64,000 bases of DNA from Ganoderma boninense (GCA_002900995.3 CM035308.1:2418001-2482000), one strand, 5' to 3'; numbered from the stretch's first letter, positions 22,668 to 33,267 are shown. Made by a program: numbers and translations. Notes: a model not told the origin generated them from the letters alone.

Positions 22668-24295
22668 CTACGCCGCACCGGCGGTGGAGTGGCCCTTCGA
22701 CCTGTACTTCACGATCCACGGGTGTTTCCTTACCTCAACGAGAGGTATACGCCTCTCCGCTTCGTACTGAAGAAGCTGTTGAAATTCATAAGAGCTTCGT
22801 CCAGCAGGATGAGGACAGGGGGGAAAGCTCACCTTGGTAATCAAATCGCGCGCCTCTGCAGAAACCTTCGAAGGAATCTTCAGGTCGACCCTTTGTATGC
22901 GCTTGTATGTTGCTGTGCAGTTTATCAATGGCTGGTCCGCATAGAACAGTCCGCAGCGGGCTTACCGTTATATCCGCTTAGATCCTCAAACGGCGGGGCA
23001 CCGCAGATAAACTCGTACGTGAGCACGCCTAGTGCCCAGTAATCGACCTTCTCCGAGTGGTCTCGGCCCTCGACCATCTCCGGCGGGAGGTAGTCGAGAG
23101 TCCCGCACAGCGTCTTGCGTCTGTTTCCAGGCGCGTGCACGCTCCACCCAAAGTCGGCGATCTTGAGCTCGCCGTTGATCCCCAGCAGCAGGTTCTCGGG
23201 CTTGATGTCGCGGTGGATGACGTGCTTCCCGTGCAGGTAGATGAGCGCGTCCGCCATCTGGTCGATGTACCGCGCGCTCCGCTTCTCGGTGAAGGAGCCG
23301 TACTTGGTGAGCTGGCGGTAGAGCTCGCCCCTGCCCGCGAACTCGAGCATGAGGAAGATGCGCTTTTCGTCGTGGAAGTAGCCGTAGAGGCGGAGGACGT
23401 GGGGGTGTCGCAGGTTCTGCTGGATCTCAATCTCACGCCGGATCTGCTTCTCGACGCGCGACTGGACGATCTCGGACTTGTATAGGCACTTGAGGGCGAG
23501 GATGTAATTTGGCTCGGCCTTGGTCCGGACCATGTACACCCGACCAAACTTGCCCTTTCCAAGAGGACGACCGATATCGAAGTCAGTCAGATGCCATTCC
23601 CGTGTTGGTCGCTCACTACGTAAAGAGTTGTAAGTATATTCCAAAACCGCAGGAACGTGGACCGGCCGCCAGTCTTTGATGAAGGTCTTCAAAGGGCCAG
23701 AGAGACATGCATAACACACGTCCTCGTCCCTGCGAGACTATACTCACATGAATATATGCAGTCTCGCTAACCCTCAAAATATACCAACACAGATATAGCA
23801 ACGGGAAGGCATCGAGGGATGACGATGTCATGGTTGATAGGACCTAGCGAGCCCGGTTTCGATAAGCAAACAAAACACTCACAACGCAACACTGGAGTCC
23901 AGCGCAAGCTCTTCCGCCGCGGCGCCGGTCACGGCGTGTCCTCGAGTCTCATTCTCAATCTCAAACCCTCCGTCGTAGCTTCCAATGTCAATGGTGGCAG
24001 CGAGAGATTTCACCGGTGGGGCCGCAGGTGCAGCAGATCGTGTGGGGGATGCTGATCGTGATGTGTTCGTGGATGACTTGCTGGCAACGGAGTTGGTCGA
24101 CGATGCCTTCTGCAGCGTCCCAGGCGCGCTTCCCTGGATTGGATTTGGAGCAGCATACTTTGAGAGCAGTTTTGAGACGTTTGTTTGGGTGGGTTTCTTC
24201 TGATGTTGTGTGGTGGCTGGCCGGGTAGTGTTGGGCTTGGAAGATATCTCAAGAGCAGAGATTTGACGGGTGAGTTGATTGACAGAGGATGCCAT
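22668..24295 (-). CDS. Aurora-family serine/threonine kinase (Ipl1-like)
   Basis: Four exons, 416 aa: complement(join(22668..22775,22833..22912,22966..23615,23883..24295)). It is the catalytic subunit of the chromosomal passenger complex, correcting kinetochore attachments and acting at spindle and midzone. Residues 1-138 are a Ser/Thr/Pro-rich tail. The kinase domain then shows GKGKFGRVY (P-loop), ALKCLYKSE (catalytic Lys), [22 protein letters not shown] and the Aurora activation segment [15 protein letters not shown] with its phospho-Thr. AEARDLITK and KHPWIVKY close the domain. Intron 1 is long (267 nt) and contains a second usable acceptor at 23730-23731 that would add 38 in-frame residues before the kinase domain. 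MCB and E-box motifs sit 130-150 bp upstream. Basidiomycetes usually have one Aurora. Confidence 0.92.
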
Positions 24296-24427
24296 GGTGG
24301 GTTTCGCTGAGCGGAGAGAGTCGTGTGGATGCGGGGGGACGAGACGGGGGACGCCGTGGTCGACGATGTCGAGGACGATAGCTCGACAGCGCAGGTTCGG
24401 TTTTCGAGGTTCAACTGTGCGCTTTAC

Positions 24428-24445
24428 ACGCGTTTCATCACGTGA
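24428..24445. promoter_or_regulatory. MCB box and E-box upstream of Aurora kinase
   Basis: ACGCGT (MluI cell-cycle box core) is at 24428-24433 and the palindrome TCACGTGA at 24438-24445, 133-150 bp upstream of the Aurora start. MCB boxes bind MBF-type factors at G1/S in fungi; CACGTG is bound by bHLH factors. The fit to a cell-cycle kinase is attractive, but function is inferred. Confidence 0.45.
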
Positions 24446-25185
24446 CCGAGAGTCTTCAACCGGCCCGATACGGGCCGAATACGCCACAAACCCTCAGCTC
24501 AATTCAGATTGCTCCGCGTGCTTTCAATTTGAGAGACTCCGCTGCGCTTGGAGTGCGATCCTTCGCACAATCTGCTATGGGTGAGACCTCTGGCGGCTGC
24601 CAGCGGCTGCCCAGTCCATCTAACTCCGTGCGAGGAGGGCGATAATCCATTCCAGGGGAATAGGAAGGAGAGGCCTCTGGACGACAAAATGGAATGGAGA
24701 CTTCTCGAATAGCACCGAGAACACCTAAGTATCGGAATCGCGCAAACAATGTGGGTTCCATCCTTCGCGAAGGGAGTTTCTTGAGGCATTCGGGGGCTTC
24801 TAGGAGGGATAAGGATGATGTTGAGAACAACGTCGTACTTCATGCAGTGCACATGGAGAGTCTCGATGTTAATTAATAATCATAATCAGTGCTAGAATCG
24901 AGAAATCCTCCTCCCCCGCGGTGGTCCCCCACACCGGCCGGACCTCACAGGTCCAAAGAAAGCTGTTCGCGCAGAGAAGAGGCGCAAGCTGCTGTTGAGT
25001 GACGTCAAAACGACGTTGGCCGACAAGAGCCGATTCCGAATGCGCTTGTCGAGGCAGCCCTACTCCTCCGCGCGGGCGGGAGCGCGGGCAAATACAAGCT
25101 CTTGCCTGCTCTTGCGCAATCCCCCCCGGCGAGCACATACCTCACACCACATCGTCATCGATACCCCTAGCCGAACCCTCCAAAG
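24446..25185. other. Divergent intergenic region (Aurora / DUF202)
   Basis: About 0.74 kb between two divergently transcribed genes; it should carry both promoters. No further gene is recognisable. Confidence 0.5.
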
Positions 25186-25940
25186 ATGGCCGCTCTTGAA
25201 TGCCCGACGGTCCTCACCAGACGACCCACCTCCGTTTCGCCGCCGCTCCCGCCGTCCCCTGCGCCCTCGCGAGTCCATCCCAGGGAGCGACACCTCCCCC
25301 AGAACACCGCCCTCGAGATGTCCCTCCGCAGCCGAGACCTCCTCCCACGAGACGCAAGCGGGAGCTCGACCCCAGACTGGTCCGAAGAGCACGACGACGC
25401 CGCAACGGACGCAGCAACAGCCCGGGACGTGGGCGGGCCCGCGCTGCGGAAGGAGGCGTCGAGGGAGTCGTGGTGGCGAGAGCTGGCGAAGCGATGGCGG
25501 CTCATGCTCACCCTCGAGAACTCGGGCAGCGTCGCCCGGGACCACCTCGCGTCCGAGCGTACGTTCCTGGCGTACACCCGCACGAGCCTAACCATAGCTT
25601 CGACAGGTGTCGGTGCGTCTGAGTCCCTCCTAACTCCTCCGTCCCCACGTGCGGGTGCGGCGATGTGGGCTGACTCGTCCGTCCAGCGCTCGTGCAGCTG
25701 TTCACCCTGTCGGCGCAGACGATGAACCAGGACATGCAGCGATTCGCGCGCCCGCTGGGTGCGGTGATGATCGCGCTGGGCCTGATCACCTTGTTCGTCG
25801 GCGTCGCGCGGTACTTCCTCGTCCAGGACGCGCTCATCCGCGGCGTCTACCCTGTTGCGCGCGTCAGCACGAGCATGCTGTCTGTCATTATCTTCGCTTT
25901 CGTCATCGTCGTGTTCGTCATCGTCATCGTCGCGAGGTGA
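25186..25940 (+). CDS. DUF202/VTC1-like small membrane protein
   Basis: Two exons, 226 aa: join(25186..25612,25687..25940). Residues about 1-100 are a Pro/Ser/Arg-rich, low-complexity tail. The DUF202 signature follows: LENSGSVARDHLASERTFLAYTRTSL, then three membrane helices (TIASTGVALVQLF, PLGAVMIALGLITLFVGVARYF and a Val/Ile-rich C-terminal helix ending IVAR). DUF202 forms the membrane part of VTC polyphosphate-synthase subunits and of small stand-alone YidH-like proteins. This protein lacks SPX and the catalytic VTC core, so it is either a stand-alone DUF202 protein or an accessory subunit. The join falls inside STGVALVQ and is exact in phase. Residence in the vacuole or another endomembrane is inferred. 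Confidence 0.85.
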
Positions 25941-26514
25941 GACAGGAGGAAGAGGGGTGCCTGAGGACCGACCAGGAAGGGCAGAGAGTTGGCATAGACT
26001 GTAGGGAGGGGTTTAGCAGGATGGAGCCGATTGCGAACACTCGCAGTTCACGACATCGTATATATCCCAGCACGTCATCGTCCCCGACGATAACGACATC
26101 TCCTCCCCTCGCGGATCACGTCTCTGAATATCATAAAGAGACGTCTCGCTAGGCCTCGCTTCGAATCTACGACACGTTAGATAGACAGTAGATATCAGAA
26201 CTTGTATATGCTGTGTATGTTTTGACAGAACCTCCGTCTTCTATTGGATCCGCGCACTTCAAGGGGTACTGCGCCAAGGCCACGTTGATGCTGTATTAAC
26301 CTTCACCTGGTTGACAGCGACATTACTACATCTAGGCATCGACGAAAGTCCATGCGTGCCACTCGTGAGAGAGGGACGACGGCGACCATAGTTACATAAC
26401 AGCATAAACAAGGATATAAGTCAGTCACCCTGTGGAAACTAGGGAGGATATATTATCATAGTAGACCATCCAAAACACTGAGTCCGCATGAACGCACAGC
26501 CATACGTATGAACC
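25941..26514. other. Convergent 3' intergenic region
   Basis: About 0.57 kb between the 3' ends of the DUF202 and syntaxin genes, somewhat AT-richer than the coding DNA. No gene seen. Confidence 0.5.
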
Positions 26515-27779
26515 TCATGACAGAATCTAGGGGGGAGAACGTTAGGGAGTCCTAAACGAGTGTCCATGACAGGAAGTATACTCACCGCTAGCAGGACGAC
26601 GGCGATAACGATGACGAGCACGATCATGAGACAAAGAGCGCGTCGACCTGCACGCCGCTGGTATTCATGCGCGGTGGTCAGCTCTTCTGCGGCGCCAGCA
26701 GTATCGACAGCGATCGAGGAAATATTTGACTCGATGTTGTCTGCGCAGGCGCATTAGCGACTGCTCCGTCACTCTTTACTAAACGAATACGCACCCAGCA
26801 TGCCGCCCTGCTCCTGGACAAGCGTACCAAGGTCGCGGAATATCTCGTGGAGTTCATGGATTCCGGTCTCGATCTCCCGAATCTCGGCCTCGCGCTCCTG
26901 GATTAGGGACTCCTGGAACGCAAGCTCCTGGGGCGACAGTTGCGTTTGGAGGATCTGCGCTTGACGCTGAGAAGGTGTCGGACTCGACGCCAGAGCCTGC
27001 TCCTCTCTATGAATAGCAACGGGATCCAGTCAGCGCAGTGCGCGCAGCATAGGAAAAGACCGTGCCAATCTCCGAGGCCTTGCAACAGGTATGGTTGTAA
27101 GGACCCCTAGGAGACGCAACAGAACGACCAATCCATGGCAACGTCTTCTCCGAAGCTGGTCGAGTTTCATGTATGAGAAAGTAGGAGAGACTCACGAGAC
27201 GTTAGCCTCATCCTCCACCGCGTGCTTGACACCCTCGACGACGGTGCGCTGCCGTTCTGCGCTGACCTGCTGCGCGCGCTGGAACGCAACGAGAGACAAC
27301 TGGAAGTCATGCGACGTCTTCTGCAACGACGTCTTATGCCGAGGCTTGAAGGAACACGCATCAATTCCTCGTGCACCACCTATCAATCTAACGCAACGCA
27401 CCAAGGTAGCTTGCATTGCAGCAAGCTTCTTCAAGTCATCCGAGCCCCTCTTCGCCATTGCCCGCGTCGACTCCGTCAGGTCATGTCTGTATCAAACACG
27501 CCCCGCCCGCATGCATGAGCGACACCGTCGTCGTCGTCCAGCTTCCTACTCGGGGAATGGGGGTACTCACAGCGACTTGCGCAGCGCGGCAGAGTCCCTC
27601 GCGGTGCCCAGCTGATCGACGAGTTTCAGGATGCCCTGGACATTGGAGTTGATCTTGAAGACCTGGAGCGAGAGCGACGACTGCAGAGTAACGAACGCGG
27701 ACTCCTCTGGCGACTGCGGGATGCCGCTGGGCGATAGCGGGCGCTGGGCGAGTCCGGTCTCTATGTCTTGGAAGCTCAT
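26515..27779 (-). CDS. Pep12/Vam3-type syntaxin (Qa-SNARE)
   Basis: Six exons, 273 aa: complement(join(26515..26526,26586..26740,26795..27006,27196..27344,27402..27486,27571..27779)). Qa-SNAREs of this class drive fusion at late endosome and vacuole. The N-terminus (SFQDIETG) leads into an Habc-like helical region (residues about 25-130: LQVFKINSNVQGILKLVDQLG, then HDLTESTRAMAK). The SNARE helix at about residues 178-240 has the central Gln in EIETGIHELHEIFRDLGTLVQEQG, then MLDNIESNI. A C-terminal Val/Ile/Leu anchor ends VVLLAILS. The last exon is only 12 nt (ATT CTG TCA TGA), and without it the anchor would run into intron sequence. The second intron (57 nt) is open in frame, so its retention would add 19 residues without a stop. 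Confidence 0.9.
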
Positions 27780-28219
27780 GGTGAAGTTGGTGGCGACAGT
27801 TGGAAAGAATGAAAGCTAGACAGGCTTAAGAGTGGTGGAGGTGGTGAGGCAGCCGGGACGGGCACAGTGGCAATGCGGTGGAAACGACTCTTCGGCTGCG
27901 CTGCCCGCCGAGCCGCTTTCGGAGCGTGCAACCAGGCGGGAACAAACAAGCCCAAACATCCTCCGACTGTCGACTGCGCGTCGGTCGCTGTTACGCACAT
28001 CGCACCCGGAGCCAGTGTGAACCCCACACCACAGTATTGGACTGATATATCCGTCCCGTTTCTCTCAAAGTCTGCGTAATCCTTGGTGGTCCCTGCAACC
28101 AGTTTAGACCTCGACTTCAGCAAACGTACGGGTCTCCGACTCCAGAACTAGTGCTAATAGATATCGTCGATGCAGTGATGCATCATCCCTTCATCTTGAC
28201 CTCACCGTTGACTACAAGT
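27780..28219. other. Intergenic upstream of the syntaxin gene
   Basis: About 0.44 kb, the likely syntaxin promoter. No gene or strong motif is evident. Confidence 0.45.
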
Positions 28220-28370
28220 CTAATTATCCACCCAAGCTCCAGCCCGTGCGACTTGCCACCATACGGCCACGATCTCGTCGTCACCCTGGAGTCGTAGGAG
28301 GTCGTCCTCGCTGTATACCATGCAGTCGAGGAGTGTTGGCGTGACCTTGGCGAGCAGCGGGTGGAGGTAC
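28220..28370 (-). pseudogene. Relic of a karyopherin-beta (importin) gene
   Basis: The minus-strand frame reads YLHPLLAKVTPTLLDCMVYSEDDLLRLQGDDE in pieces. The MVYSEDD-[x]-x-L-x-GD block is characteristic of importin-beta family proteins such as transportin. The similarity ends at a TAG at 28220-28222, and no flanking exons continue it. A short decayed duplicate is the best reading, but it is only about 50 codons long. Confidence 0.5.
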
Positions 28371-28540
28371 GAAGAGGCACGTCGCAAGGTCCGGGGCCGA
28401 CTCCTCAGATTCTATGCTAACTGGTCTTCTGCGGCAGGTGACGCTGTATGCACCCGACATTATTTCGTGGCCATGCCCCCGCTGTTCCGCCGGCCACGGC
28501 GAAGGTCGCAACGGCGTCTTGTGACTCTAAACGGCCCGCC

Positions 28541-28562
28541 AGCATCCTATATTAAGGATGCT
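28541..28562. promoter_or_regulatory. 8-bp inverted repeat just upstream of the pectinesterase start
   Basis: AGCATCCT at 28541-28548 and AGGATGCT at 28555-28562 flank ATATTA, ending 30 bp before the ATG. It could be an operator-like site, a core promoter element or a 5'-UTR hairpin. Function is unknown. Confidence 0.4.
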
Positions 28563-28592
28563 CATTCGTCGCAAAGGCGGAAGCGTAGCACC

Positions 28593-30236
28593 ATGAATCG
28601 CCTTCGAGTCTTCTGGTTTCTTCCTTTGCTGGGATTTTTTTCTGCGACGACATGGGCCCTGTCCCCAGCGCACATCGCATGTCAACTCAAGAAGCCCGAT
28701 AACCTGTCCCCCTTGACTGGCTGCGCTGCCGGCACGATCTTCGTCTCCCATGATGACCCTCGTGCCGAGTTCACTAGCACCCAAGAGGCGATTTCATCTC
28801 TGTACGCTATTCCTCTTTGGAATGGTGGTTCTATACGCTGACTATGTAGTCCTTCACAGCCCAGAAGGGCTGCCAACCACCATACTCATAGGTGCCGGGG
28901 AATACCATGAGACCGTGAACGTAACGAGGACCGCTCCCCTCACCCTTCTTGTACGTCTGCAGGGACTACATACAGTGTTCTTGTGCTCACGGCGCATGCC
29001 GTCAGGGCCAACTCGACCCTGAGACCGCCTTCGACCCCGCCGGAAATGCCTCGACCCGCAATCTAGTGCACATCTGGAACAACACCTTCGTGCAGGCAGG
29101 CATGGACGACGCCCAGTCCGCCGTCCTCACCGTCGCGCCCTCGTTCAACGCCTCGCTCATCGGCGCGGGGCCGACGGGCGCGCCCCTCCAGCCGCTCTTC
29201 GGCAACATCGACTTCAAGGCGTACAACATCGACTTCGAGAACCGAGCTGCGAGTCACATAGACGATGTATGTGCGGTGTGCGCGTGTAGGCTGACTGTAG
29301 CGTATGCAAACGCAGGCGAACTTCTCCATCTCGCAGGCGCTGGTGACGGACGTCTCGTACGCCAACGCGTCGTTCTACGGGTGCGCGTTCGCGAGCTTCC
29401 AGGACACGTGGTACACCGGCCGCAACGCGAGCACGTACGTCGTGGGCAGCATCATCTACGGGCAGACGGACTGTGAGCGCGAGGGACCTTGCATGATGGT
29501 TTGTGGATAGCTGCTGACTATGTTCGTAGATCTATTCGGATTCGGAACGGCGTGAGTGCTTGCGTGCCCACTTCGCTGGAGCTAACACGTTGAGAGCGCG
29601 GCGTAGTTGGTTCGAGAATGTCACACTGGCCAACCGTGCGTGTGGCGGCGGCATTGCCGCGTGGAAGGGCACGAACCTGACCGACGCGCCTGGCAATCGA
29701 TACGGCGCATACATCTCCAATTCGAGGATCATTCGCGTACGTCGACCTAAAGAGGGCCGTCGTTCTTGCTCACCAGCCTTGCATGCAGTCCCCCGATGCA
29801 AATGCCTCCACGGTCACTGATGGAAAGTGCTTCCTCGGCAGGCCCTGGAACGACCTCGCGACTACGGTGTACCTGCGGACCTTCATGGATGAGAGCATCG
29901 AACCGGTTGGATGGACCCCATTCGATAGCGCGCGGTACGTTGTACTTACGTGTATCGCGGTTCGAATGCGGTGCTGAACCTCCCTTCTAGACCTGTGATC
30001 ATGAATACGACTTTCTATGCGGAGTTCGAGTCATCTGGTGCGTAGACTGCAATGTATGTCTGAAAGTTATACCCGAACGAAACTGAATTCGTGACACCTT
30101 CGCAGGACCGGGTGGCGACACCTCTGCCCGAATTCCCCTGGACCATATCCTGACAGAGGAGGAAGCGGAGAATTTCACGGTTGACAAGGTGTTCCTCGAG
30201 CGGCCAGAGTGGATTGACTTCGAGTACACCCTGTAA
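28593..30236 (+). CDS. Pectin methylesterase (CE8), secreted
   Basis: Nine exons, 397 aa: join(28593..28801,28860..28950,29006..29266,29316..29472,29530..29551,29607..29736,29789..29934,29991..30037,30106..30236). It removes methyl esters from pectin, exposing it to pectinases. The signal peptide (residues 1-23: LRVFWFLPLLGFFSATTWA) fits secretion. Family motifs in order: IGAGEYHETV, GCAFASFQDTWY with the first catalytic Asp, DYLFGFGTAWFENV with the second, and FLGRPWNDLATTVYL with the substrate Arg and Trp. Numerous Asn-X-Ser/Thr sites suggest N-glycosylation. One exon is 22 nt and joins YGQTD to YLFGFGTA, so the second catalytic Asp lies at that junction. The tail ends IDFEYTL. CE8 genes are common in plant-degrading basidiomycetes, so the role is well supported. 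Confidence 0.92.
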
Positions 30237-30665
30237 ATTTGTTCTGCCTGGGAGCGGGGTGTTGTGTTCTCCGAAGTTCCAGGTGTATGCCGCGCGAGGC
30301 ATTCAACGGCTTTTCAGCCGGGGTGTGTCGACCTTCTTGTCCTCAGTAGCATGCCAAAGTTACATTACCTCTCCTACTGGGCCATCCTCCTTGCCGTTGA
30401 GAACGGCGTGTACTGTAACGCAAGAACTGTCGTCCTGCAATCAGTCCCCATGAATCGAGGGCTCAAAGACTAGGGTGCGTTTGAGAGGTGCGTTGCGATG
30501 TTTCTCATAGGGCCTTGAGGGGATAGTGTCAGAGGTTTATACCTTGACCAATACACCTTTCACATACTGTAGAAGGAGGGAGAAGATGACGACGGTCCAC
30601 AGAAAAGGGAGCAAATTATGACATTAGGGATGAACCATACGGATAAAGACAAGTTCAAGCGAAGT
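30237..30665. other. Convergent intergenic region after pectinesterase
   Basis: About 0.43 kb containing the 3' ends of two convergent genes. No gene seen. Confidence 0.5.
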
Positions 30666-31415
30666 CTAGTTCTGGTTGGACCTGGGAACTTGAGGTGGCT
30701 TGACAATATTGCCTCTGCAGAGTTGGCGGGGAAATGAAAGAAAAAGAGAAAACAGTGAGACGCAATACAGGCAGTAGAAAGCAATTACGCACCTATGGAG
30801 GACGGCAAGCTTGTGCACGTCAGACTTCTTTCTCAGCACGTCGCTCTCCCCCTTGACGATGGCTATGATCTCCCTCGCCAACCGCTCCTCGACGTGTCTC
30901 CCGCCCTTGTTTTTCGCCGCCTCCCAAATCCACTTGATCGCCGTCCTCGCCCTCTGGCGTTCGCTCAGCGGCATCGGGAACACGTATTGCTTCGCGGCGC
31001 GCTTGAACTGCCGACAGCGCAGGAGGGGCGCGGCGATGTCGATGGCCTGGCGGAGGATGGGGAGCGGCGGGGCCTTGGTGAAGGCGTGGATATGCAGGAG
31101 CATCCTCGTGACGACGCGCGAGGCGGTCTGTCGCTTGCCGTCGAACATCACCAAGGAGGTGAACAGATGCAGGAGCGGGTCCTCCGCTGGGGGAATATGG
31201 ATGACGGGGGGCTGCGAGGACGCGGCTGCGTTCGACAGGGAGGTCGAGGCAAAGGAGGAACCGGTCATGAAGGGTGTTATGGCAGGGCCTGCTGTGGGGA
31301 TTGTGGCGGCCTGCTTCGTGACACTGGGAGGGAGGGGGTGTGTGGTGAGTGTCCGCACGCCAGCAGCGCGGCGGAATGCGACCCGCGCAGCAGCTTGACG
31401 TATGGTAGCAAGCAT
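30666..31415 (-). CDS. Mitochondrial small-subunit ribosomal protein uS7m
   Basis: Two exons, 223 aa: complement(join(30666..30714,30793..31415)). uS7 binds the 3' domain of 12S/15S rRNA and nucleates assembly of the mitoribosome head. The first 25-30 residues are Arg/Ala/Ser-rich (ATIRQAAARVAFRRAAGVRTLTT), a good mitochondrial presequence, and a linker follows. The S7 domain starts near residue 80: DPLLHLFTSLVMFDGKRQTASRVVTRMLLHI, then PILRQAIDIAAPLLRC, FPMPLSERQRARTAIKWIWEAA and HVEERLAREIIAIVKGES. The short second exon encodes GNIVKPPQVPRSNQN. The 78-nt intron is open in frame, so retention would insert 26 residues rather than stop. Confidence 0.9.
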   Translation of the reverse strand: MLATIRQAAARVAFRRAAGVRTLTTHPLPPSVTKQAATIPTAGPAITPFMTGSSFASTSLSNAAASSQPPVIHIPPAEDPLLHLFTSLVMFDGKRQTASRVVTRMLLHIHAFTKAPPLPILRQAIDIAAPLLRCRQFKRAAKQYVFPMPLSERQRARTAIKWIWEAAKNKGGRHVEERLAREIIAIVKGESDVLRKKSDVHKLAVLHRCVIAFYCLYCVSLFSLFLSFPRQLCRGNIVKPPQVPRSNQN

Positions 31416-31689
31416 GGCTGTGAGAAACGTAAGCTTCCAAAGGATTGTATGTTTTGGATGCAGCGACTGACCGACAACGTTGCGGACTGGGGTAGGATGG
31501 TCTCAGACTTGGACAGCGAGCGTCGAGTAGCTTCCAGTCCTTGTGGGCGCTTCTTAGGCTAAGCGCCAGCTGACTTGCCAAAAAGGTATCTCAAGCGCCC
31601 GCGGACGTCGACTCGTGCGAGTCTGTTCCGGCGTCGGCGTTGGTGCGAACGTTGACCAGGCCCCCAAGCCAAGCGGCTTCTTGTCACCC

Positions 31690-32872
31690 CAAGCATGTCA
31701 TTTGATGACTCTTCTAGTCAAGATATCGACGATGCGCGAATCTAGTGCGATCCCTCAGGAACGACTCAAGCGTTCGAGCTACCATCGAGACATATGATAC
31801 GTACCTAGCTATAGGTGAGGCCTTGTCGGCTGTCTTGCATGATGCTGGTCTCTCGGTCTTCTTTTTCGTTATCTAGGGGGCTATGGCCTCGCATTCAGCT
31901 TCGGCACTATGCTCATTAATCATGGCGAGGGTATGTGTTCTCGTTCTGGTCTGATGCGTCAATTGTCTTCGGTGTTAATCTAGCTTCTTGCAGCCACCGT
32001 GGGCCAAATTGTGAACGTCATGTTCACCATCCTCATGCGTTCATTCTCCCTGGCCTTCCTCGCTCCCGGGATTCAGGCCAGTGCCCAGACCCGCGGCGCT
32101 GCTGCCAAACTCAACCAGACGGTCGATCGTGTCCCTTCCATCGACTTGTCTTCTCCCGACAATCTCAAGCCAGAGAAGTGAATCGGCGAGATCACTCTTG
32201 AGCATGTCGACTTCAGTTGTCCGTCTCGGCCTGGTGTTCCCATCGTCAAAGACCTCTCTATCACCTCCCCTGCAGCAAAGACCATTGCACTGATCAGCAC
32301 CTCCGGTTCCGGCAAATCCACTATCATCTCCCTCGATGAGCGGTTCTACGACTCACTTGCTGGCCTTGTCAAGATCGATGGTGTTGATCTCAAGGCCCTC
32401 AACGCAAATGGCTCCAACCCGCAGATCAGTTTGGTATCCCAGGAGCCTACGCTTTTCGCGACGACCATCAGGTGCAACGTCGCTCATGGACTGATTGGAA
32501 CCCCGTACGAGCACGCCTCTGAGGAGGAACAGTTCAAGCTCATCAAGCTTCATCTCGAAGCTCGCTTCCTCTCGCTTTCGAAACCATGTTGGCGAGCACG
32601 GTTTCTTGATATCTGGCGGTCAGAAACAGCGTATACCCATCGCTCGCGCCATCGCCTCTGACTCCCGTATTCTCCTGCTCGACGAGGCAACCTCCGCTCT
32701 GGATACGCAGTCCAAGGGTTTCGTGCAGAACGCGCTGGACAAGGCATTGACCGGTCAGCTACTTCATCAGGGATGGTGCTGTCAACGAAGCTGGGGGACA
32801 CGACGAGCTTGTCGCGCTCAAGGGTGGTTACTACGAGTACGTGCAGCTACAAGCACTGAGTAAGAAGTAGAG
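31690..32872 (+). pseudogene. Broken ABCB-type (Ste6/MDR-like) ABC transporter
   Basis: Pieces read, in order, as part of the last membrane domain (GLSVFFFVI, then YGLAFSFGTMLINHGEG), a linker (GQIVNVMFTILMRSFSLAFLAP, TRGAAAK, IDRVPSID) and one nucleotide-binding domain. The latter shows a Walker A relic STSGSGKST where other ABC proteins have GxxGSGKST, a Q-loop region LVSQEPTLFATTIR, the signature ISGGQKQR, Walker [16 protein letters not shown] and a tail ending ALSKK. Breaks: an in-frame TAG before the YGLAF block, TGA at 32179-32181 replacing a codon between EK and IGEI, a frameshift in the stretch before the signature, and loss of the H-loop segment. The N-terminal half is absent. It is a partial, inactivated copy of a pump gene. 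I describe the breaks only. Confidence 0.8.
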
Positions 32873-33267
32873 CACGCAGATGCGGACTGTGGACTCCCGT
32901 AGCTTTTGCTCTTTATTGGTCGATCCCCTCGCCCCATCGTGGCTCCACCCATGGCTTCTCGGAGTCGACTTCCATCATCTCGTACGGCCTCTCATCGCAC
33001 TGTAACAGTCAGCCTCTCACCCTGTCGAGCGTTTCCTCATAGAGCCCTGTGGAGTAGCCATAGACATACGATCTTCCACAAATCTCAATCTCGAGAGCGC
33101 ACCCTGAACTCCCCAAAAAAACCCATAAGCTCATGTGCCGACTTGTGGCTGCAGCGAAAGCTCGCACCCCCGCGTTCAACGTGGTTCAAGGAAGGACTTC
33201 ATTGAGCGGTATTAAAGCGATCTCAAACAATAATATTTATACAGTAGCAGGCAGAACGGAGCGATCC
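32873..33267. other. Intergenic between ABC relic and FunK1 kinase
   Basis: About 0.4 kb with no recognisable gene; it includes the 3' UTR of the kinase to the right. Confidence 0.5.
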
